Source: Demequina sp. NBRC 110054 (GTDB lineage Bacteria; Actinomycetota; Actinomycetes; Actinomycetales; Demequinaceae). Taken from it: a stretch of 64,000 bases of DNA. Where the stretch lies: positions 372,001 to 436,000 of the forward strand of contig NZ_BBRK01000004.1 in the NCBI RefSeq assembly GCF_002090115.1, written 5' to 3'. The notes below the pieces were generated by a model. That model saw only the letters and a program-made list of their open reading frames with translations, made no database searches and had not been told where the DNA came from. Positions within the stretch are counted from its first letter, which is position 1; every line of letters starts with the position of its first letter. Positions 61,372-64,000 of this stretch are shown here, one piece after another. Position numbers and translations under genes: made by a program.

Positions 61372-63603
61372 TCAACCCTCGACAGGGACGATGCGGCGGC
61401 GGGCCAGCAGCAGTCCCGCACCCAGGATCGCCGCGGCAGCGGCGATCGCGAGCGCGCCGACCGGCTCGGCTCCCGTGGCGGCGAGCTCGGTGCGGAGCGT
61501 CCGGTCTTCGATCGTGGTGAGGACGCCCTCCTCGGAGACGGTGAAGGTCGTGACGATCCGCGCGTCCGTGCCGTCGAGCCAGGTGCCGATCGCGACGAGC
61601 TCGTGGTCGCCCGCCTCAAGCTCGGGCAGGACGCCCGTGACGGTCGCGGTGCCGTTGTCGGCGACCACCGCGGTGCCGATCTGCTGCGGCGTCGAGTGGA
61701 CCTCAAGGATCAGGGTCGAGCCGGGCAGCAGGCCCTCACCCGTGGCGCTGACCGTCGCCTCCTGGGCGTCATCCCCCAGCTCGGCCTCGAGGACGAGGTC
61801 CAGGTCGGGGTCCGGCGCCGCGACCTCGACGGTCGCCGTGGCCGATCCGGGGAGCGTCACGCTGTCGCCCTCGGCGGTCGCGGTGACGCTGCAGTCGCCG
61901 GCGCCCGTGAGGACGAGCTCGCCGTCCTCGACCTCGCACACGCCTTCGGCGGCCAGCACGGTGGGAAGGTCGTACTCGGACGACGCGGTGACCGCGATCG
62001 GGTCCATCCCGAAGGTGAGATCGGGCAGCGCCGACAGCGTGACCTCCTGCGACCGCTTGGCGATCGTGACGGTGCGGGCCACCGTAGCGGCGGCGGTGAG
62101 CTCGTCGCCCGCCTGGCTCGCAGTGACAGTGCAGTCACCGACGTCGGTCGCGACAAGCCTTCCGCCCTGAATCTCGCACGCGCCGCTCGCGGCGAGGGTC
62201 ACGTCAAGGCCGACCGAGGAGGTGGCCGCGATCGCCGCGCGCTCGCCGTACACGGTGGCGAGCAGCTCGCCGAGGGTGAGCGCCTGGGAGCGCTTGCCCA
62301 CGGAGACGTCCACAGAGGCAGTCGCGGAGGCCACCTCTGAGGTGCCTGCCTGCGTCGCACTCACGGTGCAGGTCCCCACACCGGTCAGCTGAAGCTCGTC
62401 GCCGGACAGCGCGCACGCGCCGCTCGCGGCAAGGGTGACGGGCAGGTCCTCCGACGACGAGGCAGAGACAGTCACGGGGTCGCCCTCGTAGACGAGGCCG
62501 TCGGGAAGCGCGTCGATCGTCAGCGTCTGGGAGCGCTTGCCGATCGTGACCGTCCTGCTAGCCGTCGACGACTTCACCGCGGCCGAGCCCGAGTAGGACG
62601 CCGACACGGCGATGTCGCCCGCGTCGTACGTCAGACCGGACACCGTCGCCGCGCCATCGACGAGGGAGAGGCCGCTCGTGGTGACGCCGTCGACGGTGAT
62701 GTCCACGGTCCCGGTCGCGGAGGAACCGCCCGAGGCGACCGTCGCGGTGACCGCGAACTCCTCGCCGCTCACGGGGCTCGCGGGGTCGACGCTCAACGTG
62801 GTCGTCGAGGTGGCCTGCGGCGTCACGGACGAGGAGGCCGCGGAGGGGTCTCCATAGCCGATCATGTTCGTGGCCTCCACGCGGAAGGTATACGCGGTGC
62901 CGTTGGTCAAGCCGGTCACGGTCGTCGAGGTGGTCGGAGGTTCGCCCGAGAGCGTGGCGCACGTGGTCTCGGAGCCGCCGTCCGGGGTGCAGAGCACTCG
63001 GTAGCCGGTGACGCCGCCGGCCTCGTCGGTGGGGGCCGTCCAGCTCACGGTCGCGGAGCCGTTGCCCGCGGTAGCGGAGGGCGTGCCGGGGGCGCTCGGC
63101 GGCTGGTCGGCGAACGTCATCGTGACCTCGCCGTGGGCCGTCCAGGAGGCGCTCTGCGAGTCGGTCGCATAGTAGGCGCCGAGGCCGATCAGATACTCGG
63201 TGCCCGCAGCGAGGGTCACGACGAGCGCGGCGTCACGCCCGTAGTCATCGTCACTCTGATCGATGAACGCCCCTGCGGACGTCCAGACCTCGAGGGTGTT
63301 GTCAAAGTTCGTGGGCGACGTCGCGGTGACGCGGATGAAGACCGTCGTCGTCTCGTCCGGCGTGACCGAGTACCAGGCGACGTTGTTCCGGTACGGCATC
63401 TCGGACTCGCTGTAGGTGCCCGTGGAGTCGATTCCGACGTTCGAGGCGGTGAAGCTCGACTCGAAGTCGCTGATCGGCAGCGGCACGGCGGTCTCCGGCG
63501 AGGAGCCGCCGACCGTCGCGGCCGAGGCCGCGGTCGGGACCAGGACGACGGCGAGCGCGGCGATGACCGTCGCCGAGACCGCTCGCAGGGACAACGCGCG
63601 CAT
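61372..63603 (-). CDS. Multi-domain surface protein with LAATG cell-wall sorting signal
   Basis: A 743-residue exported protein. Order: signal peptide (1-29, ending TAASA), a PPC-like beta domain (about 30-170), a fibronectin type III domain (about 172-265, PSAPGTPSATAGNGSATVSW), an Ig-like repeat (about 270-345), three Cys-containing MBG/Ig-like repeats each opening with KRSQ and holding one Cys pair (SGACALSG...GTCTVSA and equivalents, about 350-590), an extra beta domain, and at the C-terminus LAATG (707-711), a hydrophobic span and RRR. LAxTG is the motif of class E sortases in high-GC actinobacteria, so it is probably wall-anchored. GGAGG precedes ATG 63603. Confidence 0.88.
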   Translation of the reverse strand: MRALSLRAVSATVIAALAVVLVPTAASAATVGGSSPETAVPLPISDFESSFTASNVGIDSTGTYSESEMPYRNNVAWYSVTPDETTTVFIRVTATSPTNFDNTLEVWTSAGAFIDQSDDDYGRDAALVVTLAAGTEYLIGLGAYYATDSQSASWTAHGEVTMTFADQPPSAPGTPSATAGNGSATVSWTAPTDEAGGVTGYRVLCTPDGGSETTCATLSGEPPTTSTTVTGLTNGTAYTFRVEATNMIGYGDPSAASSSVTPQATSTTTLSVDPASPVSGEEFAVTATVASGGSSATGTVDITVDGVTTSGLSLVDGAATVSGLTYDAGDIAVSASYSGSAAVKSSTASRTVTIGKRSQTLTIDALPDGLVYEGDPVTVSASSSEDLPVTLAASGACALSGDELQLTGVGTCTVSATQAGTSEVASATASVDVSVGKRSQALTLGELLATVYGERAAIAATSSVGLDVTLAASGACEIQGGRLVATDVGDCTVTASQAGDELTAAATVARTVTIAKRSQEVTLSALPDLTFGMDPIAVTASSEYDLPTVLAAEGVCEVEDGELVLTGAGDCSVTATAEGDSVTLPGSATATVEVAAPDPDLDLVLEAELGDDAQEATVSATGEGLLPGSTLILEVHSTPQQIGTAVVADNGTATVTGVLPELEAGDHELVAIGTWLDGTDARIVTTFTVSEEGVLTTIEDRTLRTELAATGAEPVGALAIAAAAAILGAGLLLARRRIVPVEG

Positions 63604-63754
63604 GGATTCCTCCAACTCCGTGGGGGCGCCCTCCGCGTCCCCGTGCCGGTCGCTCCATCGGCCGCAAGGAACCCGCGGTGAGGTTTCCAAGCCCCGAAGT
63701 TCAGGGAATTTGCAGGCGCGTCGCCATTGGAGCGATCAGCCGCACTTCACGGAG

Positions 63755-64000
63755 TCAGCCGCGCTCGAGCGGCTCCACGAGGCGCAGGCGCGCGCGCCAC
63801 TGCCACGTCGCGTAGACCGCGGAGACGGCGAGCCACGCGCCCGTGCGGGCACCGAGCGGCATGTCGCTCGTCGTGTCGACGAGCATCAGCAGCCCCGAGG
63901 TGAGCGCGACCGCGGTGAGAGGCAGCTCGCGCCACTCAGGAGGGACGACGCCGACGGCGATGAGGCTCACGAGCATGAGCATCAGCAGCAGCGTCGGCAC
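63755..64000 (-). CDS. Small membrane protein (reaches the window edge)
   Basis: A frame open to base 64000, at least 81 residues, with about three hydrophobic segments (LLLMLMLVSLIAVGVV, LPLTAVALTSGLLMLVD, TGAWLAVSAVYATWQW). The codon at the edge is GTG and could be the start or internal. No family recognised. It ends 151 bases from the surface-protein gene; that gap shows only the surface gene's leader region. Confidence 0.55.
   Translation of the reverse strand: MPTLLLMLMLVSLIAVGVVPPEWRELPLTAVALTSGLLMLVDTTSDMPLGARTGAWLAVSAVYATWQWRARLRLVEPLERG

Overview
The window is a high-GC (about 70%) actinobacterial chromosome segment, most likely from the Micrococcales. Four things point there: the gene order tRNA-Trp-secE-nusG-rplK-rplA, a murB / hadB-hadA-like / rpmG / tRNA-Met / tRNA-Thr block, frequent GTG starts with ATGA/GTGA overlaps, and many apparently leaderless genes with a TANNCT-type -10 six or seven bases before the start codon. 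I see no rRNA, IS element, prophage or CRISPR array.

Region 1 (1-13376) is a large catabolic and transport cluster on the + strand. It holds a truncated nitrilase-family amidohydrolase. A first operon (663-5841) encodes an acyl-CoA-dehydrogenase-fold flavin monooxygenase, a flavin reductase, an MFS transporter, a DUF1028 protein and a ThDP-dependent 2-oxo-acid decarboxylase-like enzyme. A second operon (5953-13376) encodes a complete polyamine-type ABC importer, an M20 hydrolase, a zinc alcohol dehydrogenase-like protein and a PuuC-like aldehyde dehydrogenase. Both operons carry the same 20-bp box (16/20 identical) in their leader regions, so they probably form one regulon for an unidentified amine, amide or guanidino compound. 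This is the best candidate here for an undescribed pathway.

Region 2 (13471-17443) is core: rplA, rplK, nusG, secE and tRNA-Trp on the minus strand, then a class I aminotransferase. Region 3 (17533-38964) appears to be inserted between that aminotransferase and murB. It contains a drug-type ABC exporter and a secreted low-complexity protein with an OmpR-type two-component system preceded by two copies of a CTGAGA-N4-TCTCAG palindrome. It also contains a compact type VII secretion locus (FHA-FtsK/EssC-like ATPase, two WXG100-like proteins, two unknown proteins) and a NarL-type two-component system next to two tandem MacB-like ABC transporters. The two ATPase genes of that pair share a 317-bp tract with only two mismatches.

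Region 4 (39139-47040) has murB, an MFS gene and a divergent LacI regulator sharing a perfect 14-bp palindrome, two hot-dog dehydratases (hadB/hadA-like), a membrane-anchored EEP hydrolase, rpmG, tRNA-Met, tRNA-Thr and a YcaQ/AlkX-type DNA glycosylase.

Region 5 (47054-59999) is a second amine-use cluster: a TIM-barrel isomerase with an MFS transporter, a class III omega-aminotransferase, a potDABC operon, an Lrp/AsnC regulator, a PuuB-like FAD oxidase, an adenosine-deaminase-family protein and a sugar-porter-type MFS protein. Two strong terminators and a 98-bp MITE-like inverted repeat lie between the aminotransferase and the pot operon. Region 6 (60000-64000) has tRNA-Tyr, a YajQ-family protein, a small membrane protein, a multi-domain LAATG-anchored surface protein and a partial membrane protein at the edge.

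All functions are read from motifs and context; no database search was run.
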